IMG/VR virus record: IMGVR_UViG_3300046028_003758
Location: 1-43,465 of that record
Reading direction: 5' to 3' (one strand)
From: a virus
Length of the DNA stretch: 43,465 bases
Position 1 is the stretch's first letter. Each line of letters begins with the position of its first letter. Shown piece after piece: positions 24,226 through 33,455 of this stretch. The notes beneath the pieces are model-generated. The model was not told where the DNA came from, ran no database searches, and was given only the letters and a program-made list of their open reading frames with translations. The position numbers and the translations under genes are program-made.

Positions 24226-25034
24226 TGGCAGAAAATCCTAATATATCATTAACGGGTGTTGACCCACCATTTAACAGAGCGTATGAAACGAGGAGGGATA
24301 ATGACACCTTTAGAACTCCTGCCATAACATTATATGATGTTGATTATGCAGTTATGCATTATTTAAAGAACACAATAAATGCTCAAGTTGAACAGAATGA
24401 TTCAATGATTGATGTTCCTATAGTTTATGCATCTGCCGAAATTTGGAATCAAATACAGGCAAGAGGATACATGAGGGATAAACAAGGGAAGATACTAGCT
24501 CCATACGGAACTATTAGAAGAATATCGATGTCTGAGGATGAAAGATTTAAAAAATTAGATGTTAACTATGGTTCTGCTACGATATCTATAAATCCAAAAC
24601 AAAGGAATTTTGAAAATATCAGAGACCAACATGCAACATTATCTAATTCTAAATTTTCTGATGAATATTACATATCAGTACTACCTGAGTTTTATATAAT
24701 TGAATATGAACTAATATTATTTAGTTATTATATAGAGCAAATGAATTCGATAGTTCAAGATATAATTCCAACAAGTAATTTTAGTTGGGGAGATTCATTT
24801 AAATTTAAGACAAGAGTTGGAGATATAAATTTTGATACTATAAACCCAACAACTACAGAAAGACTAGTGAAGGCTACTACATCATTGACGGTGGATGCAA
24901 GATTACAATCTGAATTTGAATTAAGAAAATCAACAATACAGAAGGCATATACGACTAAAAGAATTGTATTTAGAACGGAACAATCATCATTTGATATAAA
25001 TGCTGTTGATAGATTCCCAAATGAACAGGAGTGA
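24225..25034 (+). CDS. Tail completion and sheath stabiliser, gp15-like
   Basis: A 269-residue protein matching T4 gp15 in length (272) and pattern. PIVYASAEIWNQI matches gp15's PITYASKEHF. PYGTIRRISMS followed by 'LDVNYGSATISI' parallels gp15's LPRINLHL. PEFYIIEYELILFSYYIEQMNSIVQDIIP parallels gp15's IYELSIFTRYEDDMFQIVEQILP (quoted here in parts). gp15 caps the tail tube and binds the top sheath ring. It lies directly before gp18 as in T4. Good confidence. Confidence 0.75.
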   Translation: MAENPNISLTGVDPPFNRAYETRRDNDTFRTPAITLYDVDYAVMHYLKNTINAQVEQNDSMIDVPIVYASAEIWNQIQARGYMRDKQGKILAPYGTIRRISMSEDERFKKLDVNYGSATISINPKQRNFENIRDQHATLSNSKFSDEYYISVLPEFYIIEYELILFSYYIEQMNSIVQDIIPTSNFSWGDSFKFKTRVGDINFDTINPTTTERLVKATTSLTVDARLQSEFELRKSTIQKAYTTKRIVFRTEQSSFDINAVDRFPNEQE

Positions 25035-25058
25035 TATAATTTTGAAAAATTTAAGTAC

Positions 25059-25066
25059 TATTTATA
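25059..25066 (+). promoter_or_regulatory. TATTTATA promoter-like element before the sheath gene
   Basis: The octamer is 36 bases before the ATG at 25103. It would give the sheath its own strong transcript. Role inferred. Confidence 0.5.
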
Positions 25067-25102
25067 TTTAGAAAACAATTATTAAATTCAATAAGATAAA
25101 AA

Positions 25103-26995
25103 ATGGCTAACGAAAGATTTGTAAGTCCGGGTGTATTCACGAGAGAACAAGACCTAAGTTTTCTTCCTCAAGAGATACAATCAATTGGAGCAGCAGTGAT
25201 TGGCCCTACCCTATACGGCCCTGCTTTTAGACCTACCACAGTATCAAATTATTCTGAATACCTTAGAGCATTCGGTAATAGTTTTATTAGTGGTTCAGGA
25301 GCTTTTGCACAAGAATTCAAATTTTTGACAAACTATACTGCACAAGAGTATTTAAGATACGGTGATAATCTAACAGTTGTTAGAATCATAAATAGTAATG
25401 CAACTATAGCCAAAACTAATGTAGTTAGTTCGGGTTCATATAAGGCATTCTTAAACAGAGGTAAGACTAAAACTAATCTTACAGCATCACATTTTAATGA
25501 GGCATCTGCTTCATTTAAAATTCATTTGATGTCTGAAGGTTTGTATGGTAATAGTGGTACTAACATAGCATCTAATAATGGTATTGAAGACCCATCTACA
25601 ACTCAAGCATTAGGATTACTATCATCAACTTATGGTACAAGATATAATTTTAGATGGGAAGTAAACAATGTTAATGTTAGAAGAGGTACATTTAACTTAA
25701 CACTCAGAAGAGGTGATGACAGAACAGGTAGAAAAGTTGTTATTGAACAATTTAGTAATGTGTCACTAGACCCAAATGATGCGGGATATTTACCAAGAGT
25801 TGTTGGAGACCAAGTATATACTTTAAGAGGTACGGGAACAGGAAGACCTTATCTTCAATTATCAGGTTCATACCCAAATCGTTCAAGATACGTTAGAGTT
25901 GAGATTCTAAAGAATACATTAAACTATTTGAATGAAGCAGGTGGTATTAGAAGTGGTGCATTATCTGCATCTTTACCCGCTGCTGTATCAGGAACTTTCG
26001 GATTTGGAAGTGATGGATATGTTCAACATCCAAGAGCTTTTTATAATAGCATTGTAGCAAGTAATACTCAAGGATTTAATTTAGCTCAAGGAGCAGCAGG
26101 AATTAGTGGTTCTACGGCTTATTATGATGCAATTGATATCTTGTCGAATGCTGATGAATATGATATTAACACTCTCTACATTCCCGGTTTACTACAAGAG
26201 GCAGGAGGAAAACACAGTGATATCATCACACATGCCATCGCAATGTGCGAAGAAAGAGGTGATGTCTTCCTAGTAGTTGACCCAACTAAGTATGGTGATT
26301 CTATTGGACAAGCTCAATTAGCAGGTGAAGCAAGAAATTCTAACTTTGCAGCAATGTATTATCCATGGCTACAAGTTGCAGACCCTGACCTTAACAGAAA
26401 CGTATGGCTACCACCATCTTGCTTAGTAGCAGGTGTGATATCGTTTAACGATTATGTTAGTTTCCCATGGTTTGCTCCTGCGGGTTTGAATAGAGGTGGA
26501 ATTGAAATTGCAGTACAAGCTGAGACTAAATTATCTACCTCAATGAGAGATGATTTATATGCAAGTAATATAAATCCGATAGCTACATACCCAAGAGAAG
26601 GTGTTGTAGTTTGGGGTCAAAAGACACTACAGAAAAAACGTTCAGCATTAGATAGAATTAACGTTAGACGTTTACTTATAGCAGCTAAAAAGTTTGTTGC
26701 ATCAACATCAAGATACTTAGTATTTGAACAAAATACAGTACAAACAAGAAAAAGATTTGTTGATATTGTTACACCTTATTTCCAAGATGTAAGACAGAAG
26801 CAAGGATTATACGATTTTAGAGTAGTGATGGATGAAACGAATAATACTGCGGAGGTTATTGACAGGAATGAATTGAGAGGTGCAATATATTTGAAGCCAA
26901 CAAGAACTGCGGAATTCGTTATTATTGATTTCTTTGTACTACCAACAGGAGCTGTATTCCCAAGTGATTCTCCTGAAGGAACAGGCAATGATTAA
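25103..26995 (+). CDS. 18: Contractile tail sheath protein gp18
   Basis: A 630-residue sheath protein, close to T4 gp18 (659). The N-terminus is the classic VSPGVFTREQDLSFLPQ, then IGAAVIGPTLYGPAF and YLRAFG. The C-terminal core has QKTLQKKRSALDRINVRRLLI (in parts) and a FRVVMDETNN...DRNELRGAIYLKPTRTAEFVIIDFFV end. These C-terminal strands exchange with neighbouring subunits in sheath assembly. Sheath rings surround the gp19 tube and contract at infection. It sits between the gp15-like and gp19 genes as in T4. Codon use and start context match its neighbours. Confidence 0.95.
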   Translation: MANERFVSPGVFTREQDLSFLPQEIQSIGAAVIGPTLYGPAFRPTTVSNYSEYLRAFGNSFISGSGAFAQEFKFLTNYTAQEYLRYGDNLTVVRIINSNATIAKTNVVSSGSYKAFLNRGKTKTNLTASHFNEASASFKIHLMSEGLYGNSGTNIASNNGIEDPSTTQALGLLSSTYGTRYNFRWEVNNVNVRRGTFNLTLRRGDDRTGRKVVIEQFSNVSLDPNDAGYLPRVVGDQVYTLRGTGTGRPYLQLSGSYPNRSRYVRVEILKNTLNYLNEAGGIRSGALSASLPAAVSGTFGFGSDGYVQHPRAFYNSIVASNTQGFNLAQGAAGISGSTAYYDAIDILSNADEYDINTLYIPGLLQEAGGKHSDIITHAIAMCEERGDVFLVVDPTKYGDSIGQAQLAGEARNSNFAAMYYPWLQVADPDLNRNVWLPPSCLVAGVISFNDYVSFPWFAPAGLNRGGIEIAVQAETKLSTSMRDDLYASNINPIATYPREGVVVWGQKTLQKKRSALDRINVRRLLIAAKKFVASTSRYLVFEQNTVQTRKRFVDIVTPYFQDVRQKQGLYDFRVVMDETNNTAEVIDRNELRGAIYLKPTRTAEFVIIDFFVLPTGAVFPSDSPEGTGND

Positions 26996-27012
26996 AAAAA
27001 TAATTAACACTA

Positions 27013-27020
27013 TATTTATA
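27013..27020 (+). promoter_or_regulatory. TATTTATA promoter-like element before the tube gene
   Basis: TATATTTATA ends 15 bases before the gp19 ATG at 27036. Role inferred. Confidence 0.5.
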
Positions 27021-27035
27021 TAAAACAAAATAACC

Positions 27036-27563
27036 ATGTCAGCACAATATCGTAATAATTTTCAGTTTGTCGATATGAAGCAGCAAAATCGCTTCATAAT
27101 GAGCATACAGTCCTATTATGAAGCGGGAGAGCAATCATATTTAATCAAGACTACGGATATACCATCTATAGAAAATAATCCTGTAGCTGTCGACACCATC
27201 AACTCTGAATTCAAAATTAAGGGTAAATCAAGATGGCAAGATATTTCAGTAACTTTCTATGACCCTTATGAGTCTCTAACAGCACGTAAAAGTGGTGCTG
27301 CTGTTGCTCATAGTTGGTTAAATGATGACCATCACAATTCAAGAACGGATGTAGATGAGTACATGTCAACTTATAAGAAGAAGATAACATTATACTATGT
27401 TCCACCTCAAGGAGATATTAACGGTCTCACAGGTGCTTATTGGGAATTGAATGGTGCATTTTTTGCGAATATCAATTGGGGTAGTTTTGATGTATCTTCA
27501 GATGATTTAGTAGCTGTTGAAGCTACAATATCTTATGATTGGGCAGAATTCTTTGCGTCATAA
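27036..27563 (+). CDS. 19: Tail tube protein gp19
   Basis: A 175-residue tube subunit (T4 gp19 is 163). It has a single beta-barrel plan, with QNRFIMSIQ near the N-terminus and DISVTFYDPYE in the middle. The final strand block is WGSFDVSSDDLVAVEATISYDWAEF, quoted as WGSFDVSSDDL and VAVEATISYDWAEF. These are typical of T4-type tubes. It follows gp18 by 40 bases with its own TATTTATA element, allowing equimolar high expression with the sheath. The call follows from sequence and synteny. Confidence 0.9.
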   Translation: MSAQYRNNFQFVDMKQQNRFIMSIQSYYEAGEQSYLIKTTDIPSIENNPVAVDTINSEFKIKGKSRWQDISVTFYDPYESLTARKSGAAVAHSWLNDDHHNSRTDVDEYMSTYKKKITLYYVPPQGDINGLTGAYWELNGAFFANINWGSFDVSSDDLVAVEATISYDWAEFFAS

Positions 27564-27611
27564 TCAAAACAATTAGTCTTAAAAAATAGTTATTAATAAA
27601 AAGTTTTAAAT

Positions 27612-28460
27612 ATGAATTTAGATACAAGTTATCCAAAGAAAGATGTTACTTCCGAAACGGAAAGTTCTATCGTAACTCAAGGAGACAAAGAAACTGTAGG
27701 ATACAGAATACCTACAGAAATTATAGACCTACCATCAAGAGGACTACTTTACCCAAAAGATAGTCCTCTTCATAGTGGTACTGTAGAGATTAAATATATG
27801 ACTGCAAAGGAGGAGGATATCCTAACTACAGAGTCTTATATTAAAAAAGGAATCGTAATCGATAAATTCTTAGAATCATTAATAGTCACTGAAGGTATAC
27901 GACTAGATGATTTACTAGTTGGTGACATCGATGCTATTACGGTTGCTGCTAGAATATTCGGATACGGTAGTGAATATGATGTTCATATTGAAACTCCATC
28001 AGGAAAGAAGCAGAGAGAAATTATTGATTTATCTGAAATAAGTTTAAAATACTTAGATGACCAATTTGTAGACACTGTTGGATTAAATGAATTTAAGTAT
28101 GAACTTCCATCATCTAAGGTTAGTATCACCTTTAAGATGTTGAAACAACTTGACCAAAAAAAGTTGCAAGAAGACATAGAAAAGAATAAAAAAATATTTA
28201 ACGGACTATCAAAAATATCTTCAACACAATTGAAACATTATATATTATCAGTAGATGGTAATTATGATGCTAAGTATGTTAGAGATTTTGTGGATAAGAA
28301 CGTATTAGCATCTGATGCGAGAGCTTTGAGAAAATATATTGAAGAAGTTCAGCCCGGTATAAATCTGTCAGTGGAGGTGGCAGATAAAGAAACAGGGGAG
28401 ACCTTTCGCATTAATGCTCCCATCGGGGTACAGTTTTTTTGGCCTGACATTAAGTCATAA
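27612..28460 (+). CDS. Tail/baseplate assembly protein, gp26-like (T4_baseplate family)
   Basis: A 282-residue cytosolic assembly factor. The family pattern is LPSRGLLYPKDSPLHSG, then VEIKYMTAKEEDILT, and a helical section with GDIDAITVAARIFGYGSEY. That is the PF12322 (T4_baseplate, gp26) style: 'PSkG..Y......g.i.ir.mT..de.iL...l...g..id.ll...I.......dl..gD...i....R...yG..Y'. It sits just before the tape measure, where tail assembly chaperones belong. Its 3' end overlaps the next frame by 47 bases around a T run, which may allow a frameshifted longer product. Name from family pattern; exact role inferred. Confidence 0.75.
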   Translation: MNLDTSYPKKDVTSETESSIVTQGDKETVGYRIPTEIIDLPSRGLLYPKDSPLHSGTVEIKYMTAKEEDILTTESYIKKGIVIDKFLESLIVTEGIRLDDLLVGDIDAITVAARIFGYGSEYDVHIETPSGKKQREIIDLSEISLKYLDDQFVDTVGLNEFKYELPSSKVSITFKMLKQLDQKKLQEDIEKNKKIFNGLSKISSTQLKHYILSVDGNYDAKYVRDFVDKNVLASDARALRKYIEEVQPGINLSVEVADKETGETFRINAPIGVQFFWPDIKS

Positions 28461-28623
28461 ACTAGATGTTTATAAACAACTTCTAAACATAAGTTACAAC
28501 AGCAAAGGTTCATTATCATTTACTGAAGTGTATAATCTTCCTGTCTATGTAAGACGTATTTACATAGATGAGATACAGAGGTATGTAAAAGAAGAAAATC
28601 CTAAGCAAAGTAAAAGAAGATAG
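28414..28623 (+). CDS. Short tail-chaperone frame overlapping the gp26-like gene
   Basis: A 69-residue frame that begins inside the 3' end of the upstream gene, one frame over. Beyond the overlap it reads HKLDVYKQLLNISYNSKG, then LSFTEVYNLPVYVRRIYIDEI. 'xVYNLPVYxRRxYI' is the kind of block found in the small second chaperone near the tape measure of tailed phages (gp51 or gpT-like). It could be translated from ATG 28414, or produced as a fusion through a +1 (or -2) shift at the T run 28434-28440. Both parts encode Phe-Phe at the junction, so the fusion would be seamless. Confidence 0.6.
   Translation: MLPSGYSFFGLTLSHKLDVYKQLLNISYNSKGSLSFTEVYNLPVYVRRIYIDEIQRYVKEENPKQSKRR
28434..28441 (+). other. 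Candidate slippery site (T7 G) in the chaperone overlap
   Basis: Seven consecutive T (28434-28440) then G, read TTT TTT TGG in the upstream frame. Skipping one base gives TTT TTT GGC and enters the downstream frame. The -1 frame meets TGA almost at once, so only a +1/-2 shift or transcript slippage would be productive. Confidence 0.4.
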
Positions 28624-28663
28624 TATTATTTAGCAATATTTGTTAAATATAGTATTCATATTA

Positions 28664-28671
28664 TATTTATA
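28664..28671 (+). promoter_or_regulatory. TATTTATA promoter-like element
   Basis: The octamer is 13 bases before the ATG at 28685. A second copy (28678-28685) abuts the start codon. Role inferred. Confidence 0.45.
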
Positions 28672-28684
28672 GTAAAATATTTAT

Positions 28685-28900
28685 ATGAACAAGCATAATT
28701 CAAAAGTTTTGGAAGAGGGGTTTTTAGCGGGTATACTAGCATTATTCTCATTTGGTAAACAAGTGAAGATGTTACAGAGAATGTATACAGCAAGTAAAGA
28801 CCCTGAAATACAAGAGTTGATACATGATATAAAGTTCAATGAACAGCGTTACAAAGATGAGATAAGGAGATTAAAGAAGAAAAATCCTAATGTTAAGTAA
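28685..28900 (+). CDS. Small protein before the tape measure, 71 aa
   Basis: A 71-residue protein. It has a short hydrophobic stretch near the N-terminus (GFLAGILALFSFG, residues 12-24), then a charged helix with a basic C-terminus (KDEIRRLKKKNPNVK). Its stop overlaps the tape-measure ATG by one base, so the two are tightly coupled. Small helical proteins at this spot may bind the tape measure before tail assembly. No family is recognised; the chaperone or pilot role is inference from position. Confidence 0.55.
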   Translation: MNKHNSKVLEEGFLAGILALFSFGKQVKMLQRMYTASKDPEIQELIHDIKFNEQRYKDEIRRLKKKNPNVK

Positions 28901-31900
28901 TGGCTAAACAGAACAAAAATCCTTTAAAAGATATAGAAGATTTAGGAAAAGCAGCGAGAGAAGAGGCTAAGAATTTAGCTTCTGATACTGAACAACTCCA
29001 AACTAGACTAAAGCAATTTTTTAAAGAAAATACTAAATTAACATCAGCTCAATTACGTTCTGTTGCTGATGTATTGAAGAAGTATAAGGAATTACAAAAG
29101 ATATTAAATAATTTAGAAGTAAGTGGTGAGGATTATAAGAATACCGTAGAAAAACTAAGGGATTTATTGGAGGAAACCAATGAGCAGTTAGAGGAAAGTA
29201 AATTTTTATATGATATATTACAAAAAAAGCTTAATGAACAACTGAATAGTTTAGATGAGTTTGCTACGATAAAAGATAAGATAAATAATTTAGACCAAGA
29301 TAGTATAGGATTAGTATCCAAAAATGCTGATAACTTAGATTTGAGTATACAAATATTAAGAGAAAGAGTTAGATTACTAGATAAAGCTCAATCACTTATT
29401 GATATTAAAGAGTCTAAATTATTGGTTGATTCAGGTGTTTTTGATGACTTAGTAAAAAGTGGAGTAGAATTTGAGGAAGGAGTTTCATCAATAAGTAAAA
29501 AACTTAATGAGTTAAAGAATGATAGAAAAGCATTTATAGACGCTAAAGACACGGCTAATGTAAAAATAATTAATGAAGAAATAAATAGTCTTAGTAGTGA
29601 GTTATCAGTGTTAGCCGCTAAAGAAATAGCAAATAAGAAAAAATCAACAAATGCTTTAAAATCTGAGTTAGGAGTTAGAAGAGAGATAAATGATGCATAT
29701 GAAGATTATGTAAGGAGTGTTGATTCATCATATACTAAGTATGCTGCTATAGCTAATCTGATTCCTTTCATAGGAGGTAACATATCAAAAGCATTCTTAC
29801 AAGCTAAAGATATTTCTATAGATGCGGGTAAAGCTATTAGAGATACTTTTATAGAAACTAAAGACCCTATAAAAGCTTTAGCAGCGGGTATGAAAGTTAT
29901 GAGAGGTCATATCGGTATGATGGGCCCTATTATCGGTGGAATGGTATTTGCATTTAAAGCAGTCCATGGTTTACTGAGTTCAATAAATGAGATAACAAAA
30001 GGTATACAAGCTCAAACAGGATTAGCATCTGTACAGGCATACGATTTATATAAGAATGCACTATCTGCACAAACTGCTTTCCATAATCAACTATCTACAT
30101 TAGAAGATATAATTGCTGTTCAAACAGCATATATACAACAATATGGAAGATTTTCACAGTTAACTGACACTACATTAGTTCAGATATCAGATGCTGCTAA
30201 GGTATTTGGATATGCCGCTGAAACTGCTTCTCAATTGCAGGGTACTTTTATGGAGTTGGGTGCTGATGAAAGTATTGCGGGAAATATGCAAGTTGCTGTG
30301 GGTAATTTGGCTAAGGCAAATAAACTCGCACCTGGTGTGATTGCAAAAGACCTAGTAGATAATTCCGAATATCTCGCAACAAATTTCGCAGGAATGCCAA
30401 TCGAAGCAGCAAAAGCAGCTATAGAGGTTCGTAAATTAGGATATAGTCTATCACAAGCAGCAAAAACTCAAGACCATTTATTCGATGTCCAAGGAAGTTT
30501 AACAGCACAGATGGAAGCATCTGTTGCCATGGGTAAATTGATAGATGTGAGTGCTGCAAGGAACTATGCTCTTCAAGGTGATACCGTGAAGATGATGCAA
30601 GAAATCTCCAAGCAATCAGGTACTTATGCTGAGTTCCAAAAAGCTTCAGTACCTCAAAGAATGCTTTTAGCAAAAGCATTTGGTATGGAGGTTGGTGAAT
30701 TGCAGAAGAGTTTATACATACGAGAGAAGTTAACAGGATTATCGGAAGAGGAACAGAAGTATGCTTTAGACCATTTAAAAACTTTGGATGGTGTAGAGAA
30801 GATGAGTGCAGGACAATTAAAGTCTGAAATATCAAAAGCTCAACAAGCTGAAAGATTTGATGTGGCAATAAGCAAAGTTAAGAATGCACTTATAAAAGCT
30901 GTATTACCTGTAGTTGAGTCACTAGTTCCTATATTAGAAACTGTTTCAAATATAATATCAGCATTAGTAATCCCTTTAAAACTAGTAGAATGGATATTCA
31001 TGGGCATTGGATATGTTATTGAGGGTTTGCTAATGCCATTACAATTTATAAATGATATAATAGATGATGGTTTAGCGGGAGCTGTTAAGAAATTTGGAAA
31101 TAGCTTTGCAAATCCTTTAGATGCAATCGCAAAAGTTTCACTAGCAGTAATAGGCATAGGTACAGCTTTTAAAGCTTTATCAAATATAAAATTCGGAAAC
31201 ATCACAGGTATGCTTAATATGGATACCTTAAAAACAAAAGCTAAAGGTATATATGATAGAGTGAAAGGAGCAGTTTCAAGTCGTATGGGAGGTGCTGCAC
31301 CAACTTCACAAGCTAATGCGGGTGGAGGCATAGGCACAGATTTACAAAATAGTATAAAAGCATCAAAACAAATAAAACCTGAATCAGGGCAAATTGTAAA
31401 AGATTTTCTAAAAAGTTTAGCATCAGGTTTGCAATCTATGGGTTCAGGTAAAGCTACTGCGGGTGCAGCAGGATTAACTAAAGCATCTGTAGGATTTACT
31501 GCAATGAAACCTGCACTACCTCAAATAAAAGCATTGTCTAAAATAGATGCAGAGATGTTAAAAAAGAATTTACAAGGTTTAGCTTCAGGACTTAGGTCTA
31601 TGGGTACGGGTAAAACTTTTATGGGTTCTTTAGGATTAGCATTAGCATCCTTAGGATTTATAGTAATGAGACCTGCTATGGTTGGTATTAAAGCTATGGC
31701 ATCTATTGATGGGGAAATGTTAAAAAAGAATTTGCAAGGTATTGCATCAGGACTAAGGTCTATGGGTACGACTAAAGTTCTATTAGGTTCATTAGCATTA
31801 ATATTAGCATCTGTTGGATTCATAGCTGCTATACCTGCTGCAATAGGTATGGCAGCATTAGGTTTAGCTGCTCCATTGGCAGCAACAGGTTTAACATTAT

Positions 31901-32592
31901 TAGGTGTAGCATTAAATACATTCGGGGCTGCAATGGCTAACCCTATGGCACTATTAGGATTAGCATTACTTGTGGGAACAGCCGTAGCATTAGGATATGC
32001 ATTAAGTTTAGCAGCACCTGCTATACAAGCATTTGCAAGTTCTTTAGAATCGATGAGTATGGAAAGAGTACTTGCTATAGGATTGTTAGGCCCTGCATTA
32101 GTACTATTCAGTGCATCTGCTGTTATAGCAAGTTTAGGATTAATGGCAGCATCCATTGGATTTGCAGCATTTGCATTATCTTTTGGATATTTTGGAGACA
32201 AAGTATTACAATATTCTGACCCTATCTCACAACTATCAGATTCTATATTATCTTTAGCTAATAGTTTCAAGGCATTACAATCTGTAGATATGTCTAAAAT
32301 ATCTACAAATGTAAAAACTTTGGGAGATGTTTCAGTAAAATCCAACGCAACTGTAGATACAAAAATAAATTCTAATCCTATAAAAACAAAGAATACATCG
32401 AATGTTGATACAGAAACCAATCCTACATATAAAGATAGCAATACAACATCTCAAAGTACAAATATTAATTATAAATTAGATAGATTACTAAATGTAATGC
32501 AACAGTATATATCCATGTCTCCACAGTTAGTTATTGAGTTTGATGATGGTACGGTAAGTAAATTGAAATCAAAACTTAAAAAAACTATATAA
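28900..32592 (+). CDS. Tape measure protein
   Basis: A 1230-residue protein, the longest in the window. The N-terminal ~300 residues are a long charged coiled-coil region (many Lys/Glu/Leu heptads). The middle is Ala-rich helical. Residues ~835-1010 are a threefold repeat of ~60 residues, each with 'LK..LA/GLASGL.SMG...' followed by a hydrophobic Gly/Ala-rich helix. A run of hydrophobic helices (residues ~970-1085) could be membrane-active, and a Ser/Asn/Thr-rich linker precedes the last basic helix. This is the usual design of tail length rulers, which also form a DNA channel at infection. Its position after tube and chaperone genes agrees. It is much longer than T4 gp29 (590 aa), so the tail may be longer than T4's. 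Confidence 0.85.
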   Translation: MAKQNKNPLKDIEDLGKAAREEAKNLASDTEQLQTRLKQFFKENTKLTSAQLRSVADVLKKYKELQKILNNLEVSGEDYKNTVEKLRDLLEETNEQLEESKFLYDILQKKLNEQLNSLDEFATIKDKINNLDQDSIGLVSKNADNLDLSIQILRERVRLLDKAQSLIDIKESKLLVDSGVFDDLVKSGVEFEEGVSSISKKLNELKNDRKAFIDAKDTANVKIINEEINSLSSELSVLAAKEIANKKKSTNALKSELGVRREINDAYEDYVRSVDSSYTKYAAIANLIPFIGGNISKAFLQAKDISIDAGKAIRDTFIETKDPIKALAAGMKVMRGHIGMMGPIIGGMVFAFKAVHGLLSSINEITKGIQAQTGLASVQAYDLYKNALSAQTAFHNQLSTLEDIIAVQTAYIQQYGRFSQLTDTTLVQISDAAKVFGYAAETASQLQGTFMELGADESIAGNMQVAVGNLAKANKLAPGVIAKDLVDNSEYLATNFAGMPIEAAKAAIEVRKLGYSLSQAAKTQDHLFDVQGSLTAQMEASVAMGKLIDVSAARNYALQGDTVKMMQEISKQSGTYAEFQKASVPQRMLLAKAFGMEVGELQKSLYIREKLTGLSEEEQKYALDHLKTLDGVEKMSAGQLKSEISKAQQAERFDVAISKVKNALIKAVLPVVESLVPILETVSNIISALVIPLKLVEWIFMGIGYVIEGLLMPLQFINDIIDDGLAGAVKKFGNSFANPLDAIAKVSLAVIGIGTAFKALSNIKFGNITGMLNMDTLKTKAKGIYDRVKGAVSSRMGGAAPTSQANAGGGIGTDLQNSIKASKQIKPESGQIVKDFLKSLASGLQSMGSGKATAGAAGLTKASVGFTAMKPALPQIKALSKIDAEMLKKNLQGLASGLRSMGTGKTFMGSLGLALASLGFIVMRPAMVGIKAMASIDGEMLKKNLQGIASGLRSMGTTKVLLGSLALILASVGFIAAIPAAIGMAALGLAAPLAATGLTLLGVALNTFGAAMANPMALLGLALLVGTAVALGYALSLAAPAIQAFASSLESMSMERVLAIGLLGPALVLFSASAVIASLGLMAASIGFAAFALSFGYFGDKVLQYSDPISQLSDSILSLANSFKALQSVDMSKISTNVKTLGDVSVKSNATVDTKINSNPIKTKNTSNVDTETNPTYKDSNTTSQSTNINYKLDRLLNVMQQYISMSPQLVIEFDDGTVSKLKSKLKKTI

Positions 32593-33141
32593 ATGGCAAA
32601 ATCAAGAAGTATATCATCTAGTCCTGTAAATAGTCCTAAATCTTTCAAACCAAGATTTACTCAATTAATATTTAAAATTATACCATTACAATTAACAGTT
32701 ACTTTTCCTGCATATCTAAATACTATATCTTCTAGGTTTGCACCTAATTGGCAAGATTTTACAGAAATTGGCAGAGCTGACTCAAAAGTATTACTAGCTT
32801 CATTTGCAAAGGACGTAGATTTAAATTTTACCGTGGTTGCAGAAGGAGGTAGGTCAGATACTCAATCAATGTTTAATAAATTAGATGATTTAGCAAAAGG
32901 TACACTACCTAATTATTTCGAAGGCAATAAAGGATTTCAAGGTAACTTTGTAAATTTTACAATTGGAGATATATATATTAATGAAATTGGATATATAAAC
33001 TCTTTAGATTACCAATGGGAAAATGATAAAACAAGTTGGATAGATAATTTACCTGTATTAACAACTGTTAATATGACTCTAAGATGGATAGGTAAAAAAA
33101 TGCCATCAGCAGCGGAAAATATATTCAGCAATAGAACATAA
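32593..33141 (+). CDS. Baseplate/tube-initiator-like protein, 182 aa
   Basis: A 182-residue protein starting immediately after the tape measure. It contains APNWQDFTEIGRADSKVLLASF, quoted as APNWQDF and TEIGRADSKVLL, where 'E.GRAD' is a recurring baseplate phrase. It also has LNFTVVAEGG, then INEIGYINSLDYQWEND and LPVLTTVNMTLRWIGKKMP. Similar beta proteins cap or start the tail tube in T4-type tails (gp48/gp54 position) and precede a LysM-like gene. Order in T4 is 29, 48, 54; here it is tape measure, this gene, then gp53-like. Role assigned from pattern and place; T4 gene number uncertain. Confidence 0.6.
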   Translation: MAKSRSISSSPVNSPKSFKPRFTQLIFKIIPLQLTVTFPAYLNTISSRFAPNWQDFTEIGRADSKVLLASFAKDVDLNFTVVAEGGRSDTQSMFNKLDDLAKGTLPNYFEGNKGFQGNFVNFTIGDIYINEIGYINSLDYQWENDKTSWIDNLPVLTTVNMTLRWIGKKMPSAAENIFSNRT

Positions 33142-33146
33142 TACTA

Positions 33147-33455
33147 ATGAACAGGTATAGAAAACTAGCATCGGAAATTAAGGATAAGTCTACTGAGAAT
33201 GAAAGATATAGTTCTACATTTTATCCATCCATACCATTTAGACAAAGCGATTTATATATATATTCTAGGAAATCAGATAGATTGGATTTATTAGCATTTG
33301 AATTTTACAAAGACCAAACATTATGGTGGGTTATAGCAAGAGCAAATGATTTAGGTAAAGGTAGTTTTACAGTTCCGTCAGGACGTAGACTTCGTATTCC
33401 ATATCCTATAGATGAGTTAGAAATTCAAAAATTAATAGAAAATGGACTTACTTAG
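33147..33455 (+). CDS. Baseplate wedge gp53-like (LysM-type) protein
   Basis: A 102-residue protein. The key block is YSRKSDRLDLLAFEFYKDQTLWWVIARAND, given here in two parts: YSRKSDRLDLLAFEFYKD and QTLWWVIARAND. T4 gp53 has the corresponding YYIKGSPRPEELANAIYG...LYWVLLMCND. VPSGRRLRIP follows, a LysM-like ending strand. gp53 joins wedges to the hub. It is about half of T4 gp53 (196 aa). The stop overlaps the next gene's start by 14 bases. Good confidence. Confidence 0.75.
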   Translation: MNRYRKLASEIKDKSTENERYSSTFYPSIPFRQSDLYIYSRKSDRLDLLAFEFYKDQTLWWVIARANDLGKGSFTVPSGRRLRIPYPIDELEIQKLIENGLT

